Assembly (NCBI GenBank): GCA_003864495.1
Contig: ML133383.1
Span: forward strand, 331,560-395,559
Direction of reading: 5' to 3'
DNA length: 64,000 nt
DNA from: Nemopilema nomurai
Taxonomy: Eukaryota > Cnidaria > Scyphozoa > Rhizostomeae > Rhizostomatidae
Below, in pieces: positions 1 through 20,788 of this stretch; positions within the stretch are counted from its first letter, which is position 1, and each line of letters starts with the position of its first letter. A program made the translations under genes and the position numbers. The notes under the pieces are model-generated. The model saw nothing but the letters and a program-made list of their open reading frames with translations. It did no database searches and was not told where the DNA came from.

Positions 1-650
1 ATGGGCAAGAAATCGTAGACGTAGAAACTCTGAGGGTCTGAAGTCTCAAAAGACATGGTATTGAACTCACCCTTTTGAAGGGGTCCCGTTAAAGAGAAAT
101 AGACGTCTATGTTAGACATATAAGCAGATTTTCCTTCTTTGTCCATGATAATTCTTATGTAGAGTAATAAGTCTTATATAGCTACAGTGGTTTTATAGCC
201 ACAGCACAAAAAGCTAATAGCAATAGCAACATATAAGTTAATAGCACGTATTGGAAATGTTTTAAATTTCATGTTTCCTTTGCTTTTTCAGGCTTCCTCT
301 GCTGCTATGTATAGCTTTCATTATCTGAGAAATATTGAGCATTCGTCGAAAACTACTGTTCAGAATATCAATAACTGAAAAATACTGTGAAATAAGGACA
401 TCGATTTTACTAAGGGCATGACCACTCGCTATGTGTTTACCAAACATTTTGATTTTGATTGGAGTGATTATTTGATTGCCATGATCAAATAACTGATCAA
501 TTTAATGATCCACAGGACTGATTTAACGATCAATGGAGCGATTTCGCTTTAATAATGGTTTAGAGAAGCATTTGGTTTTTGTGTGATTTACTGATGAATT
601 GAAGACTTTAAGGGATTAATTAGATAATTTTACTGTGATTTATTTTAAAG

Positions 651-2513
651 AAAGTGAAGGAGCTAGCGAACATGCATTCTGAAGGAATTCTATCAGGCGA
701 ACTGAAGCATGGTCCCCTTGCATTAATTGACAAAGAAATGCCAATCCTGATGATCATTTCAAACGATTCGACATATGACGTAAGAGAATTTATAACCTTA
801 TTTTCTATCAAGAGAATGCATTATACTTCAAATTTTCATTAGCCGGAATTAACATTTTAATTTCCAAGTGATTTTCATACATCATTAAAATCTTTGGTAT
901 CAGGTAAAAATTTTGTAAACATTTGACATGCACTTTAAATTTGATAATAGTGAACTATTACTGTCTCTTTTCAAGTTATAAATATTCGCTTTCATGCAAT
1001 TAATAGTTGAAGGATATTCATCTTTGGAACCATATGAAATCTAGAATAATACAGTTGAGATCTAGAAATCATGTAGCTGAACTTGAAAATATATTCTGGA
1101 TCAAACGCAGAGGAGAACAATCACGCTGGCTTACCTTGATGTGTTTAGGGTTGCTTTGCACATTGGGACAATTTTCTTCGTTCTTCATAATTTTATCGAC
1201 CAGTTGATTCTGACTTATGTCCGATTTGATTCATACCTTGCCATCATAAAGTTTTGCTGAATTGATTCCTATGACAAATTTTGCTTACAATTACTTTACA
1301 ATTCATTGCAGAAATGCATCAATGCTTTTCAGCAAGTGATTGCCAGACATGTACGTTTATTTACCAATATCTCGTTCTTCCCTACGTCACTTTAACGTCA
1401 TTCTGACGTCACTACAACGTCATTCTGACGTCACCTTTACATATACTTTTTTAAGGGCACAAACTAGCGGCGTAATACCTCTAGGTGTTTTGAACAAACA
1501 GGTAAAAGCGAATATACAAGTAAAACAAGGCTAGTTCTTTAATTTATAGTTCTTTCTCTGTTTGAGACCTCTTTATGCTCCCCATAAAATCGCTTTGTGC
1601 TTATTATCTCACATATGCATGTATTATACCAGCTGTGTACGACAAATACCATAATAGTTAAGAATATTCTATACGAATTACAGTTTAAATGAAGGAATTC
1701 TTGAGTTTGGAAAATGAAGGAAGGGTAAATTTTTGCTCATGACAGGGTCAGCCAATTTTGCTGTGTAGCGAGGACTGCAATATTTCTCCGAAGGCCACCC
1801 GAATGATAAAAATCCCAAATACAGTGGATTGCCTTCAGTCTTGTTTAAGCATTATACCTCTGCAAATGCTTAGCATGTATGTGGCACAGCTTCGAGGACA
1901 CGACGTAAGTAAATCAATTCTTCAAGCATTGTTCTGTTTCATTACGTAACTTTGCCAAGACTCCACAACGTATGCTCTTCGTTGCTATCATCAGAGAAGA
2001 TCCAAATGTGGCGCAGACGCCCTTAAACACTCAAAGTCCTCCTTAAGTCTGTTTTTAACCTAAATTGATGATGATGAAGATTGCAATTTTTGTTTGTCCG
2101 CATTGCATACCGACTATTCGAAAACTGATGAGGAAGGGCCCAACGTTATTTGTCTGTTTATAGTCTGATGATGAAGCAAGGAGCATCCTTTCAATCCCCA
2201 TAATCCTCGAATGTAAAGTTTTACTTAGTATGGCTACAAGCTAAATTAAAACTCTGGCGTTTGAGTAATAAGAAAGCGAGCAATTTATGCAAGGCATTCC
2301 GAGACTAACATAATTACGGTTTTGCATGGGTTATGTCTTTTGCTTGGAAATGTTATTGGTAGAGGATGCTTTCAGAAATGTTTCTACAATGGATACGCGA
2401 AATTCCATTGCATTGTTGTCTCGCTTTTTTAATAAGACTGTTATATGTTATATATATTATTGCAGGTTGATCGTCCAAGGCATCTAGTAAAAGCAGTTAC
2501 ACACGAGACTTGA
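651..2513 (+). CDS. GFPT1: Glutamine:fructose-6-phosphate aminotransferase (GFPT/GFAT), 3' exons, 5'-partial
   Basis: The enzyme makes glucosamine-6-phosphate from fructose-6-phosphate and glutamine, the first and rate-limiting step of the cytosolic hexosamine pathway. Four exons are visible: 651-779, 1312-1350, 1746-1904 and 2466-2513. All junctions are GT-AG and in phase 0. The translation covers the C-terminal isomerase (SIS) domain. It includes [20 protein letters not shown], the short [13 protein letters not shown] exon, the stretch ending in VAQLRGHD, and the tail [15 protein letters not shown] before TGA. The vertebrate enzyme ends in a very similar VDFPRNLAKSVTVE. The catalytic C-terminal lysine is retained; the tail is one residue longer and lacks the final VE. 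The N-terminal glutaminase domain and first SIS domain must lie upstream of the window, as no further exon was found in 1-650. GFPT1 versus GFPT2 cannot be decided in an invertebrate. Confidence 0.93.
1391..1436. repeat. 22-bp tandem duplication carrying two perfect CRE palindromes
   Basis: Inside the GFPT intron between 1350 and 1746, a unit AACGTCATTCTGACGTCAC occurs twice head to tail. Each copy holds a perfect TGACGTCA (1404-1411 and 1426-1433). Half sites ACGTCA flank them at 1384-1389 and within 1394-1421. TGACGTCA is the consensus for CREB/ATF bZIP dimers. Whether it acts as an enhancer or is a chance tandem duplication cannot be told from sequence. Confidence 0.5.
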
Positions 2514-4058
2514 TAAAGATTCTAATTAAATTACATTTAAAATTCTTGGGTATTGAAATTAAAGATCACTTTATATGATCTTCCGTTATTCGATATTTCT
2601 TTATTTTATCTCCTTCTCATGTATGGCTTTAAATCTTCCATTATAATCTTCCATTATTTTTTCTCCCCCTCATGATCCTATTTGATATTCCTTTATTTCA
2701 TCTCCCTTTCATGTAGTGCTTTAAAATGATCTTTATAAGATCGCTTAGTATCTTTGTTCTAATTTAAAGATATCTCGCTTCGTTCTGAATCCATTGAAAA
2801 TTTGTTTCATAAATGCTACCGGAGTTGGCGTTTGCATTTAATCTATCCAAAAAGAACCCAAAAAATTAAAAATAAAAATGATACCACGTGACCCTCAGAT
2901 ACGTAGCGAGCAATATCAAGCAATATCGTGCAAAGAAATAAACAAGTGGGGGCAAGGGGGCAAAGTAAAAAAAACACCTGTATTTTGATAAATGCAACAG
3001 TACTTGATGAGTCAATTAAAGGTAACCTTTTATTGCTATTAATGTACGCGGCGACTGTAGCCATACCCCTGCCTCCATCTTAATTCGTGCTACGAACTTG
3101 ATTTTTTATATTGGATGCCCCCATGTCACTGATGCTTTTTGGGTGGTGGGCCTTTGTTAGGTCGCGTAAAAAGCTTCAAATAAATTGCATTTTTGCAAGT
3201 AAAAAAATCCGGATCAGAATCAGCAACGCAGCTGGACAGTGTCATCATATTTTATCATAAATCGCAGTAATTTTGCATAATTCTGTCATATTTTTGAAGC
3301 TTATAATGTATTCTTCCCTCTGTGCTTTTGTCATGTATGAAACTTAGCAACAAGTTAATGTGTTTATTCTTCAAAATATTTTTAGTTTCATCAGAGAGTT
3401 TAAATGATTTTGTTTCATGTACAATATGTATTTTCAGCTAAAGCTTAATTTAATGAAAAATGAACTCATCTAAGCTTATGCAAGCCTTCTGATTAAATCA
3501 TATGGAATTGTTCTTGATTTTAAGACGCTGTCAATTGTTATTCTGATTTCTTTGCTCCATTCTTTCTTGGTGACCTACAAAGTTTTTTGGTAAAGCTACC
3601 TTGGTGCTTGCTGCCTGATAATCAATTTTTCGATTATAGCTTGCAATTTCAGTCTTTATATCGTTAATGACACTTAATGTGATTGTTCGCCTTTAAGATG
3701 GCTCAATGAAATAATGAAAACTTTAATCAAATTATGGACGACGTGGAAGGGAAGGGTTTTGTAGTACCAGCAGCCAAAATGAACAAAAGCGGAAAGATAA
3801 AGTAGGGACTTTCATGTTGCAAATCCAAATACTTATGTCTTCAATCAGAAAGCAGCACATCTATTGTCCATACGTCATATCGTATACAATCTTCCATTTC
3901 CATATCCCATCATCTTGAAATATTCCACATCTCATTCAGACATCTCCGCCACATTCATGACTTCTATAGCATCTGATACCACGTGACAACGTATCACAAA
4001 TTTATATTGCTTTGAATTTATCAGTCTGGATGCTTTCTGCGTTACAGATAAATAGAAA
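2514..4058. other. Intergenic/3'-flanking region between GFPT and the first GPCR
   Basis: The two genes converge here. The stretch is A+T-rich with no coding exon that I can support. Probable 3' UTR of GFPT follows 2513. A short open frame on the minus strand (2843-3064) has low-complexity hydrophobic sequence and no recognisable domain. No tandem repeat or clear mobile element is visible. Confidence 0.5.
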
Positions 4059-6653
4059 TCATTCTTTGGATAACTTTTGCTGACCCTTGTTGCTGAGAAA
4101 TACATCGTCATCTTCTTTGTCTATAAAGCCTGTAGGCTCCGTAGGATTGCAATCAAATGTGACGTCATGCAAGCTTGGTGAGGCCGTTTTCTGTACAGTA
4201 AGGTTGTCCACTGCGTATATGATGGACGAAATGCTGACGCCCCGCAGCTTTCTTTGCTCCTTTTTTCTGACGTCATCAAATGTTAACGGAGTGTCCTGTG
4301 AAGGAGTAATTGGGTTTAATGCATCAGCTCTAATAAGTGGACCATTCTGAAGTGTATCGGTATTCTGATTCTCACTAACTTCTTCAATTTTTGATTCAGT
4401 CCGGGTTTTAGTGAAAAGATATTCTTTTCTTAGGCCCTTTGTCGGACTCCCTATTATTGAGACGTCAATGGAGTTTCTTTTCCCCTTTCGTCTTTTAACT
4501 GACTTTCCACCTGTTCCAACTTTCGCAGAAGACTGGCCACATTTCGCAGCAATTGTGTCAGGCACTTCTAGAAAAGTGGTCGATGTCCCAGCCCTTGATC
4601 TAACTGGCCTTTGCAACGTGCCTTCCTCAGATGCATATGCAAACAAAGCTGAAAGAGAAAAAGCCCCCTGGTTTACAAGGTCTAGTAGCCATGGAATCAG
4701 GTAATTTAGTTCTAGGGAAGGGGGGGCCGTTGTCTATGAAACATGAAATACACCTCCAGTAGAGCAAAACCCTGCTATGATGCTAGACTTAAAGTGCTAG
4801 ACTAAACAGAACGTTGATAAAGACCTGGCTAATTAAAGCAGGTGGCTATTTCTGCACTATCTGTGAAAGGGTATTTTCTGTGTACTTCTATAGTCTTTGC
4901 AAGCAAACTTTCCCTTGAAAACTAGCATTGACTGAAAATGCAGCCGGGTCGAGCAATGCTTAGCACAATTTGCCTCTTGAGAAAAGTTCAATGGGGGTAC
5001 TTGGGAGGCAATGAAGGACGTTTGAAGGAAGTCTTGGGCCAGTTATAGTCACGGTGAAAAAGTGGTTTTAACGTATTTGTTAAAAATAGTATCTGCCGTA
5101 GAAGGTTATCGCAAGATTGCTTTTGACAAATCGAATTGCACCCAAAATTGCCACACCCACTCTTGGGGGATCAACTTACAAATTGATGGGTTGACAATGC
5201 TTAGCCTCCTCCTCAGCGGGTCAACCACGCAGCTGCAAACCTTCGCCAACATCGATCTGAGAGCTGACTTGTAGCCTCGATTGCACGAGACGTACAGTAC
5301 TGGATTCAGCATTGGGTTAACGTGGGCGAGAAGGTGTAAGTAGAAGTGGTAGGACTCATCTACAGGTATCTTCAATAATGTAAGTGCTCTGTATGTCTGT
5401 AATGGGAGTGATAAGAAGCTGCGATAACACTCTAAAAACTGTGCATCTCAGCTCAAGAATTGTCCGGGTGTCTCTTTTAATTAAGTAAAAAGACAAATGC
5501 ACTTACATATGGTGCACCTCCTGGGTCCTTGAAGATTTGGGGGGGGGGGGTGTAAACGGATGAATTTGCCCACCATAATTCAACTCTTGCTAGTCATTAA
5601 AAAGCTGATTTTACAACTGTATATACTATAAAAAAATTAAAATAACGACTATTTTAATTGAAATCACTATAGAACATTGCTGTTTTGATTTGAAGTCCAT
5701 GCATTGTCACAATTAGAAACTGTTCTGCGTTTAACAGACATTACAAAGACGCGATCAATGAAGCTAACACAAGTCAAATAGCGCAGTAATCTCTATTTGG
5801 TTATAAAACATGACAGGTTATAAAACGTGGAAGAAAAGGAAAATTATAATGTTATACTCACCAAAAAAGGAATGTAGCATATGAGGAATATTGAAACGAT
5901 GATAACAGTCATCATAGTGTAGCCCTTTTGGAGAATACCGTTGGCGTGTATTCCCCGCCTCTGTTGGAAGGACAGCCTCGATGTCCACTTCTTCTTTACG
6001 CGCAGCTCCCGAACCATCTTGGATGTGAGCCATATTTGAACTATAATCAGGCACCAGCCTTCCCAGACTACAAGATGAACCAAGGCAAAATCTTTTTTCG
6101 TCTTCGGTGGGATCTCGAAGGCGCAGTATTGTCCCTTCTTGTAGAATTTGAATCTTCCAATCCGGAACACAGGAAGGAGTATATGAATTGCCGACCAGAC
6201 CAGCAGGGCAAGCAGAATCCAGCGCACAATGTTGTATGTCACGTGTGCTCTGTAGAAAAGCGGCTTGACGACGCAGAAGTACCTCAAAACACACATCAAC
6301 AAGACTATCAGTGCTGCCCACAGCAAGAAGACAGTGGAGACGAAGCCGAACGCTTGACATGCGCTACTTTTCGTCAGCTTGACGCCAGAGCAAGTCAGTG
6401 CGATGGGCATTAGGTTTGAAAGCGCCCCCAAAGCGTCCGAGACAACGAGCACCCGCACGACAAGGTGGCAGGTGTTCCTGTGGTACCCCTTCAACTTCGA
6501 TAGCAGGACCACGGCGACAATGTTGAGAATGACTGTGACAGTTTGAAATGCAAGATAGACAACGGCATAATTCGAGCAGATTGGCTTGTTGGTTGTTGTC
6601 CAGTCTGAGCCATTTCTTGATTCATTGGGTGTTGTATTCATTGGACCATCCAT
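4059..6653 (-). CDS. Rhodopsin-class (class A) GPCR, prostanoid-receptor-like, three exons
   Basis: Exons on the minus strand are 5862-6653, 5180-5396 and 4059-4648. The phases agree (0, then 1) and give 532 residues to a TGA stop. Exon 1 starts MDGPMNTT and holds N-glycosylation sequons (NTT, NGS), then TM1 to TM6. Exon 2 holds TM7 with the NPxxY-type motif LNPVLY. Exon 3 encodes a Ser/Thr- and Lys-rich cytoplasmic tail of about 195 residues and has a strong pyrimidine tract at its acceptor. The TM3 end reads VLRYFCVVKP, so the usual Asp/Glu of D/ERY is replaced by Leu while the Arg-Tyr is kept. The intron falls in TM6 just after CYIPF; vertebrate prostanoid receptors also have an intron near the end of TM6. 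That position and overall look suggest an EP-type prostaglandin receptor relative, but the ligand is inference. The class A call is firm. Confidence 0.88.
5539..5550 (+). repeat. Homopolymer run of 12 G
   Basis: An uninterrupted G12 tract lies in the intron between the TM6 and TM7 exons of the GPCR. It is a likely length-polymorphic and sequencing-error-prone site with no coding consequence. Confidence 0.7.
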
Positions 6654-9380
6654 TAGACACCTCCTTTATACACACACACCATAATACACTATTGCCACTT
6701 GCTAGCACTGGACCTAAGAAAGCACGCTTTGATTAACAGTAAAAAGAAGAATAAAAAACATACAAAGAATTAATCAATAAAAATGGTTACAATTGAATAT
6801 TAAAACTATGACAAAAATTGTAAGTGTTGAAAAGCTAACGGACCAGGCAAACGACGGGCGTAGCTTGGTACAAAATTTCGAAATAAAATCTGTTTTACGC
6901 TTTAATACTAAGAAAAGCACAATGGGATTCCCAAAAAATTACTTAGTGGACACATCTCCACGAAAACTCTCAGGTCCTTTTTACCGAGACACCCGGTACG
7001 TATTATTTTCCGGCTCAGAAAGTCATCTTAATTTTTTGGAGTTTCTTAAAAATATTGATTTAGTTTTAAAAGTTTCTAAAATTTCTGGGGCTCTAGTACT
7101 AGGTTTCTTATAAACCGGTTTCTTATAACAAAAAATACGTGTATACAACTAAAAGTATGCAATAAGTAAACATTTTGCTTCTATGCCAAAATATCCTCTG
7201 CCTCTTTTGATACTTGTCATTATGAAGAGCGTTATAATAATTCGAGCCAACTTCATCAAAGCCTATTTTTTCGAGTATAGAAACTTTATATGCATCAAGG
7301 CTAAGCAATTTCAAGACATTCTTTTGGGGGAATTTACACCCAGAGAAAAGTGACGCGAAGAAACACGAGAACTCGGAATGCAATGAGAGGAAATGCGAAA
7401 GAATTCTGCAGATTTTGGCAAGCATTTAAGGCACAACCTCAAGCTAATCTCCCGAATGCCTTTTGAATGCCGTTTAAATGTCTTCTTTCTTCTTGAGATT
7501 AACGTGCCTCAAAGCTAGAACTGTGAATCTGAGCCAAGTCTAAATCTTACAGATCCAGTGATTGAACAGTAATTAAATTGTCATTACTGATATGGAAGTA
7601 GGATAACAATAGATAACAGATGGACCTCTGAAAAAACAGAATGTTTTAATAGACTGTTGATAATGTTAAACCTTCAGAAGTATGACAAGCTTAGCGGACA
7701 TGTTCCCGACCAAACTGTCACGGATATCTTACTATTGAGCACACAAAACACCATTATGTCATGATACACTCGGCGTAAACATTGTCTACAAGGCTGGAGT
7801 ATAACTTTGTGCGTGGCCAATAATGCAATATGATGTCTCTTTACAATAGAACGACAATAGCTTCAAGAAGGCATATCATATTTGGAGGCACTAGCTTACA
7901 TCATCAGAATAGCAGCACTTTTCTCGTAATTGCATGTTATGCTCTCTTTTGTGCAACTAAAACATGTGTTGAATAGCAACAAAGACTAAACTCGAAAATT
8001 TCTGAACAGGTATTGCATTGTTACAAATGCACTTAGGAGGGCAATTTCCGTGCACAATTTCGGTGAATTTTGAAAGTAACTAACTTTGCATATTCCCGAG
8101 TAAGGCATTTCGCCATGCTCGAGGAAACTAAAGCAAAAGATCCTAAACAGAGCTCAAATCCAATTTCCCATATTGTACTTTAATATTTAACTTTTCATGA
8201 TTTCTAATTTGATTGCAAAATCAATCATCTATACAACGAGAGTTGATAATGACAAAATGGTCGAACATTTTCGTTAACAACTTGGTAATCTTTACAACTA
8301 TTGAAGGAAAAAACGACTTACCTTTGTAAACGACCAACCGAGGCAAAAGCGAAACAAAACCAGCCAGTTTTTCGTCCACTTGAAAGAATGATCAAGGAAT
8401 CTTTCTTTGAAAGTCATCGGAATCCACGAGCCACGTGTTAACTTAAATGTTGGTCTCATCAGATTGCTCTGTTACACAGAGTATTGTTGACAAAGAGTTG
8501 CATTAGGGATTCACCCCAGAAACATCTGCTGCAAGGTTTCAACAACCATTTCCGTAACGATATTTCATCAGAACGCGCGTTTGGTCGTGGTGTCACAACA
8601 ACTCAAGTATCACAATGATTTGCATGCAAACAAGTCTTTTCTCGTTGAATTGCAAACTGTTTATGCAGATTCTTGTACCGTCAAATGAAAATCGAGTTAT
8701 GGATGTCAATATAAATGGAATGATGGAAAGTGCTTAGAGTCAAACGCAGCTGATTCGACAGAAATGTCGAGATCTAAGCTAACCTCAGTCTTGTAACGAC
8801 CACATAGCGACTTCCTTGTTAAACATCCCCCTTCTCGAATGATCAGTTTAGTTAAACAAAACCAATATTTGGCTTCAAATACCAATGTTGCTCTTTTAGA
8901 CTGCGTACAATAACAAATATTGGTAGATGTCTAAAGAATCGGGCAATGGGGTTTGGACATAAAGTGCTATATATGGTCTTTCAACCTAACAAGATATTTA
9001 CTAAGTTGACAGTCCGTTAACAAGGAAAAGTTTGTCTTTTTTATCAAATTTTGTGGCTAACATTCAGCTTTCCAAAATAAAAAACAAAAATATAATCTCA
9101 CTCTATTCTCCTTTATGATAACAGCCATATTACCATACTTAAACCAAATTACTCTAAATAAAAAATTGAGCCAATTTTTTCCCCTGAAAACTACACTTGG
9201 ATGAATAAACGACGCTTCACGAGTGACTGAGATCGACTGAGATAAGACTATGCACGGGCAAAAGCTTTCTTGTAACAATAGAGAGTTCATAAATTCGTAA
9301 ATTAAAGACTTTCTCCCTTCCATTCGTACAAGAAAAGAGCAAAACTGAATCAGAACTAAAAAAATACAAGTCATTGCGCA
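6654..9380. other. Intergenic region between the GPCR and PRDM9
   Basis: The GPCR and PRDM9 diverge from this 2.7-kb A+T-rich stretch. I see no recognisable gene family in it. Open frames at 6793-7113 (+) and 7123-7425 (-) have skewed composition and no domain. One small frame with a good donor at 8322-8459 (-) is listed separately. The GPCR promoter should lie just right of 6653. A TATAAA on the minus strand at 6664-6669 is only about 11 bp from the ATG, too close to be a normal TATA box for this start. Confidence 0.45.
8322..8459 (-). CDS. Possible short coding first exon, unknown product
   Basis: A 46-codon frame on the minus strand starts with ATG at 8459 (MRPTFKLTRGSW...) and runs without a stop to ...LGWSFTK at a consensus GTAAGT donor (8321). 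The peptide is basic and Trp/Phe-rich, with no family I recognise. No partner exon was identified between here and 6660. It could be the first exon of an unannotated minus-strand transcript or a chance frame. Confidence is low. Confidence 0.2.
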
Positions 9381-9394
9381 ACCGCGGATTTTGT

Positions 9395-9422
9395 CACGTG
9401 ACAATTTACCGCGTATTCCGCG

Positions 9423-9431
<9 letters not shown>
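9395..9431 (+). promoter_or_regulatory. Putative PRDM9 promoter: E-box and CRE
   Basis: A CACGTG E-box (9395-9400) and a perfect TGACGTCA CRE (9424-9431) sit directly before or in the first PRDM9 exon, in a locally CpG-containing stretch of otherwise A+T-rich sequence. These are consensus sites for bHLH and CREB/CREM/ATF factors. CREM-type sites are common at germline promoters in animals. Promoter function is inferred from position only. Confidence 0.4.
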
Positions 9432-17944
<8,513 letters not shown>

Positions 17945-20788
17945 CGGATAATAACTGTTTTGAGTTTAATGACTGATATGAATGTAAGATTAAGTCGATT
18001 ATAAAAAACAGAATGTTACAAGAAACTTTTAGTGTACCATTTTGAAGCTATATACTATAGAACCTTGGTAACGATGCTGCTTAATTTAAGTCACTTTATG
18101 AAAGTACTTTATCGAAAGGTTCTAGGAAAGCCTTTAGTTGCTATTTTAAAAGGAGCAGTAAGGGATATGGTAAAAAACCTTCAAAATTTCTGTGGCTTAG
18201 CAGCCTTATGCAATTTGAATTTTTTTGGATGAATTTTGCAATTATTTACTTATTTAAAGACGTTCACACAAAAAGGCATACATTGATTTACAAATTGATT
18301 TATCATGCGAGAATTCTGTTAGCTTTCGCACTGTCTTTCCAAGTTGCATTTAATCATTTACATTACCTTTCAGTACTTTATTGAAATAATGAATAGTTCT
18401 TAGTAAACATTAAAGATTGAAGAATGCTTTTTGGCTCATTAATGCCTTGTCTTTAAAGACTGACTTTTGCCTTGCTAGGAAAAGTGTAACCGTCATTGGA
18501 TCTATTAATAAACTACACAAAGTGCAAAAACACAAAAGTATAAGGCAGATGCTAAAATCCAACCACTGAAAGAAAATCTATTTGCAAAGTTTAGGATTCA
18601 TGATTATGTTCTCAGTTTATTCTCTCTATAAATGGCCAAAGATTATACAACCAACTAACTTCAAAAAAAGGAGTAATAGTTTTTATCGTGGATCGGAATT
18701 AAAAATATAAAATATAAAATTGAAAAATATGCTAGACAATCAGGTATCATCTAAAGATAATTCAGATTTATAACCCACAACAGGTACCAACTCCAAAGTA
18801 GGGCAAAAGGGGTTCATCTCCCACTGCTAATGCCAGAATTTTGTCGCTTGTGAAATATATATGTCACCTATTTCCTTTCATAAGAGAAAGTTAACGCGCT
18901 AGAAATAAAAGAGAAGGAAAGCTTGTATGAACTCCTTTCCTCTGTTTTTGCAAAAGTCTCATACAGTGGAAGCTTAAGTATTACCTGTTTTGTGGAGGAA
19001 TATTTGCTACACACAAATTTTGAATTCGCAAAGGTATGCATAAGCTGAAAAAGATAACATGGCACTTTTAAAAACAAATTTGGCATTTCGAAGTCTTTGA
19101 CACTTCCTAAGTCTCAAAAACTCGCAACCACTTGTCAACGGTTTTCCTTGGCGTGTGTTACACTGAAAATCACCTTGAAATGTAATAAATAATGGAAGAA
19201 GGCTGCTGTGAGATATCTTGAAATATTCAAGAAGGGACGAGATAAGAGATAACGACGTTTCGTTTTCTTTCAACTTGGAGTTCTGCTATGCAGGAGACAA
19301 TGAGAACACGAACATATGGCAGCACAGTATTAGATACCACTAGACGTTCTAGAGCTTCCACTGTTGATAATCTCGAGAGAGGATCTTTATCGCTCGTTCC
19401 TTCTTGCTTCGCCTAGCCCAGAACAAGCATGAAACTTAATGTCTATGAGTTCAGAAATTTGCCTAAATTCTTGCAAACGAATTCATACATAACTGCCGGC
19501 TATCGAATGGAATTATCAAACTCGGAATGCCTAAAGAGGTTTGTTTAATTCAATCTATTCAATTGAAATACTGTGTTCAATTCAATTCCTGTAGTTCAAT
19601 CTATTACTGTGTTTTTAAATTAATCTATGAGCAGCTTTTTTATTTGGTTTGTCTTAAAAAATTAGTATCTTTTCGACTTTTCACTTAAACAAAATTAAAA
19701 TTAATCATAAGATACATTTAGTTTGGTGAAGTTTGTATTTCCATATTCAAATAGCTATGAATAATTATATCACACACTTATTTTAATTAAATATATCATA
19801 ATTGTACTTTCATAATATACCAAGACCGCCTGAATAAGAGTAGCAACAAAACTACCTTTTGATTTAGCAAAACTATATTTTATTCCTATATACCAAACCT
19901 TAGGTACCCGGTTATTTAGTATACTTTCGCTGGCAGAAAGTTTCGGCATAATCTAAATTCGAATTTCGCGAAAGTTTTTGCTCGCGAAAGTACAGAAAAT
20001 TCTCGACACGCGACAGTTTTTTCCATCCAATTTTTTTTAGTTTCTTCAATTACTTGCGTTGCTGTTCCTTAACCACTCCAATCTTTAATCTTTTGGGCCA
20101 TAGAGCCTTTTAGATTGTCACCATGACTGTTAAGGCGAAACAGAGGGTATTGTGAGGGCGTACGAGGGCGAAAACGAATACTATAATATTGCGTTTTTCT
20201 CCTTTTCTTCAATCGCCAAAGATTTTACACTCGAAATTCGCAAAAAAACGTCATTCGCGAAAGTTTATGCCCTCAATTTCGTGAACTTTTCTTCTCGCGA
20301 AACTTTGAGCACGCGAAAGTTTCTGCCCCTAAAGTAGTTTCACCCAAGGACACAGGAAGCATTTTTTAAAAGGGGGGAGGGGCAAGTGTACAGAAAAGGA
20401 TCATTTTCATGAGCCGTGGAAGGGAACTTCATCGCAACTGCGGAAAAGTGGGGAGGGGACTTTGCCTAAAAGTTCCTACTTTACGCACACACCCCTACCC
20501 TATTTGAATGAAAACGCTGAAAATGAAAATGCAATATTGTTGCCATGGCATCAATTACTAGCTAGTGCGCACGCGTTATGCGTTCCGTGGGCAGGATCTC
20601 TTCCAGGTGAACTTGTTTACGAATGGGAAATGTTTGCTGCAAAAGTCCCTCGCTCTTATTCTTTTTAAATTGATCCTTGAAATGTTGCAGTAAATTTAGC
20701 CGCGATGTCTCGGTGAACTTATGGGTTTGACTGAACGGAACTGTTGGAAATCGGCGTATAGTATTTTGGACAAAACTCAGGAAGTGCA
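17945..20788. other. Region between PRDM9 and PAQR3 (3' flank, repeats, PAQR3 promoter)
   Basis: A candidate polyadenylation signal AATAAA occurs at 18508-18513. The middle (18.6-19.8 kb) is A+T-rich with no supportable exon. A repeat-like zone at 19.9-20.34 kb is listed separately. Upstream of the PAQR3 ATG a CpG-containing stretch (about 20560-20710) is the likely promoter and 5' UTR. A TAG in frame 30 bp before the ATG fixes the start. Confidence 0.5.
19900..20340. repeat. Interspersed repeat zone with TTTCGCGAAAGTTT motifs
   Basis: Two blocks (about 19920-20030 and 20150-20338) share the palindromic core TTCGCGAA followed by AGTTT, in several copies: TTTCGCGAAAGTTTTTGC, CTCGCGAAAGTA, ATTCGCGAAAGTTTATGCCC and CACGCGAAAGTTTCTGCCCC. 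The repeated motif in both halves suggests a short non-autonomous element or a pair of copies. No coding capacity is seen. Confidence 0.4.

Noticed and set aside
4087..4704. Two plus-strand open frames of 87 and 97 codons opposite the GPCR tail
   Set aside because: They are antisense shadows of the 4059-4648 coding exon, whose frame is fixed by splice phase with the TM7 exon.
5818..6413. 180- and 161-codon frames overlapping the GPCR TM exon
   Set aside because: They are alternate-frame shadows of the seven-pass receptor exon; they show no domain and break the hydrophobic periodicity.
6664..6669. TATAAA on the minus strand upstream of the GPCR ATG
   Set aside because: It is about 11 bp from the start codon, which leaves no room for a normal TATA-to-TSS distance plus leader.
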